Shown here piece after piece: positions 62,527-64,000 of a stretch of 64,000 nucleotides of DNA. The DNA comes from Haemaphysalis longicornis (lineage: Eukaryota > Arthropoda > Arachnida > Ixodida > Ixodidae), in assembly GCA_013339765.2 (NCBI GenBank), contig CM023449.1, forward strand, positions 219,155,055 through 219,219,054, in the 5' to 3' direction. The stretch's first letter is position 1, and each line of letters starts with the position of its first letter. A model generated the notes under the pieces. It saw only the letters and a list, made by a program, of their open reading frames with translations, was not told the DNA's origin and searched no databases. The position numbers and the translations under genes are program-made.

Positions 62527-62579
62527 ATACATACGTCGAGGATGGACAGACCCACGCCTTAAGGAGCTTCGCCCCTAAA

Positions 62580-63655
62580 AAACCTCAGCGCACGCCACCT
62601 CCCGTTAGCGACCCAGATGAAAGTGAGGTTAGTAAACGCAGGGGTGATACCTATTGCGATTCCGCGATCAATTGATGGTCAGATTCGGTGGATCCCCATT
62701 TCATGCACTATTTGTTTTTGCCCTTTCTCGCGGTCCACAGTGCGCTTTTTGGTGCAACGATCACTGCAACGTCATAAACTCGGGGTAATTGCTGTTCCGC
62801 CGCTTTGCTACGATGTGCACCAGAAGAAGCCTACGCTGGCCGCTGCCATATATACAGACGTCCTCCCTCCGCTGACTGGACGAACGACCGCGACATCTTA
62901 GTCTTCGCAGACCTTACTAACGCGCGGTTTACACTGCGACAGTCCAACGATAATATAAATAAATACGCCTAGGCGCACTGGTCATGCTTTCTTTCAAGAA
63001 AGCATTTTCGTTTCTTCACTCCGTCTAACTGCCTTTGCAAGCACCCAGTAAGCGCAGTCTTTCCGCTGCTTGCGGCCGACATGAACCACCATGGCGGAGT
63101 GGATGACGATTACGATATAGTGCGTCAGCCTTCAGAGCGGGCAACTGTAGGCGGAGTCACATGCACACAAAATGCGGACCGATGGACAGGGGCTTTAAAC
63201 GCGTCCATTGGAAGAATACGTGTCGAGATGAGGCCAGTCATCAACACCTGCGTCTGGCAGGCATTGATGCCGGTTCAAGCACAGCGCGGTGCTTGACGGT
63301 AACTGGAAAAAAGCGGGTCTCCGGTAATGTGTTTATGCCCGAATCTTGACGACTTGATTCTCACGGAGGAACGAAACAGTTTCCTCCATGTTGGTTTTTC
63401 ACGAAAAAAAAAATTAAGGAAGCTCATACTAACGCGTAATACTTGAAGGTAGCGAAGCTGTACGCAACATTCACGACCATCACGACGGTTTAAGTCCACC
63501 ATTGCAGCCTATTTACTGCTTCTTCGCTGCCGCAACGACCTTTACTGCATCTTTGTTGCTATAAAGGCGAAAAAGAAGCAGATCGAAGAAGCAGAACGAA
63601 CGAACGGAAATGCGCCACAACATAAACTTGGCGCCCGCAGGTTTTGGCAAAGTGT
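62580..63655. other. No gene recognised
   Basis: Mixed-composition sequence with short ORFs only. Possible distal promoter or upstream exon region of the AMP deaminase gene, but no core promoter element stands out. Confidence 0.4.
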
Positions 63656-63659
63656 TACC

Positions 63660-63845
63660 ATAGAGCACTGCACGGGCCCGGGCCAGCCCAAAAGCCCGGG
63701 CCCGACCCGGCCCGCGGGCCGGGCCGGGCCGCCCGAAGTCGATTATTGGCGGGCCCGGGCCGGGCCCGGGCTCAATGCCGCGGGGCCCGGGCCGGGCTCG
63801 GGCTCGACGCCGTGGGCCTGGGCCGGGCTCGGGCTTGAATTCATA
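63660..63845. repeat. GC-rich GGGCCCGGGCC repeat element
   Basis: TAGAGCACTGCACGGGCCCG begins a ~180-bp run of GGGCCCGGGCCGGG variants with two GTCGATTATTGGC/CTCGAC interruptions. The TAGAGCACTGCACGGGCC start resembles hAT-type termini, but no right end was found, so a MITE origin is only possible. ORFs rich in Gly, Pro, Arg are artefacts. Confidence 0.7.
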
Positions 63846-64000
63846 GGCACGGCCGTTAATAGGTCCGACGTGAAGTGTAGGAAAAGAGCATCAAAATGAA
63901 TAGTCTTAGTTTATTTTTGCGCGCCTTCTTGCTGTTAGTTGTACGCATTATTTTAAAAAACGTGTTTTGCTAGGTCTGATGGTCACTATACTGCAATTTT
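63846..64000. other. Right edge of window: nothing recognised
   Basis: AT-rich sequence with no feature that I can support. Confidence 0.5.

Larger units (their letters stand above)
61823..62574. mobile_element. Dispersed element bounded by GGGCGAAGCTCCT inverted repeats
   Basis: GGGCGAAGCTCCT (61823-61835) and its exact complement (62562-62574) enclose a frameshifted repeat-coding ORF and a short tandem array. I recognise the left side (GATGATGAGTGGGCGAAGCT) as a very common tick repeat. Classification is open; no target duplication identified. Confidence 0.6.

Overview
This is a eukaryotic, animal-type window dominated by one split gene and many mobile elements. It most likely comes from a hard tick (Ixodida) or a close chelicerate. 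The reasons are AT-rich introns with GC-rich exons, an arthropod-like AMP deaminase, and dispersed repeat families I recognise from tick genomes. The species cannot be fixed from this sequence alone.

The one confident host gene is an AMP deaminase (AMPD2-like) on the minus strand. I traced 15 coding exons from 60496 (first clear ATG) down to a TAG stop at 10041. Splice phases agree at every junction and give 2379 nt, or 792 residues plus stop. A further upstream exon (60665-60758) joined to an extended exon 1 (up to 60597) is plausible in phase and would lengthen the N-terminus. A polyadenylation signal lies at 9694-9699. Two introns appear to use GC rather than GT donors. The largest intron (20928-43906, about 23 kb) and the two 5-7 kb introns are filled with transposon debris.

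Left flank (1-9500): nothing clear in 1-1940, then a possible SINE. Next comes a nested stack of dead retrotransposons. An I-like LINE on the minus strand (2229 to about 8010) has ORF1, endonuclease, reverse transcriptase and RNase H remnants. It is interrupted by a 5'-truncated plus-strand LINE (4801-5585, 13-bp target duplication) and by a 180-bp hAT-like MITE (6488-6667, perfect 8-bp duplication). It abuts a minus-strand RTE-type LINE remnant (about 8010-9420).

Introns: piggyBac-type foldback MITEs with TTAA flanks (30583-31208, 38231-38852, 27919-28748), a piggyBac transposase remnant lacking its catalytic core (about 22740-23125), Tigger/pogo-like TA-flanked elements (11017-12028, 39496-40450, 52609-52815, 57784-57969), an inverted pair of TA-flanked MITEs (10498-10820, 16624-16946), a solo LTR with a TATA box and 4-bp target duplication (46251-46925), a YqaJ-domain pseudogene (37070-37468), LINE 3' tails, a 45-bp minisatellite beside a splice donor, and two ancient degenerate tandem arrays.

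Right flank (60760-64000): a dispersed ~400-bp repeat shared with 15068-15452. Then an element bounded by 13-bp inverted repeats that carries a frameshifted ORF of ~22-residue REREAxAxR repeats (61823-62574), and a GC-rich repeat at 63660-63840. No rRNA, convincing tRNA gene, CRISPR array or prokaryotic system was seen. I did not find an undescribed biological system. The most checkable items are the GC-AG introns, the AMPD N-terminus, and the repeat element carrying the frameshifted ORF.
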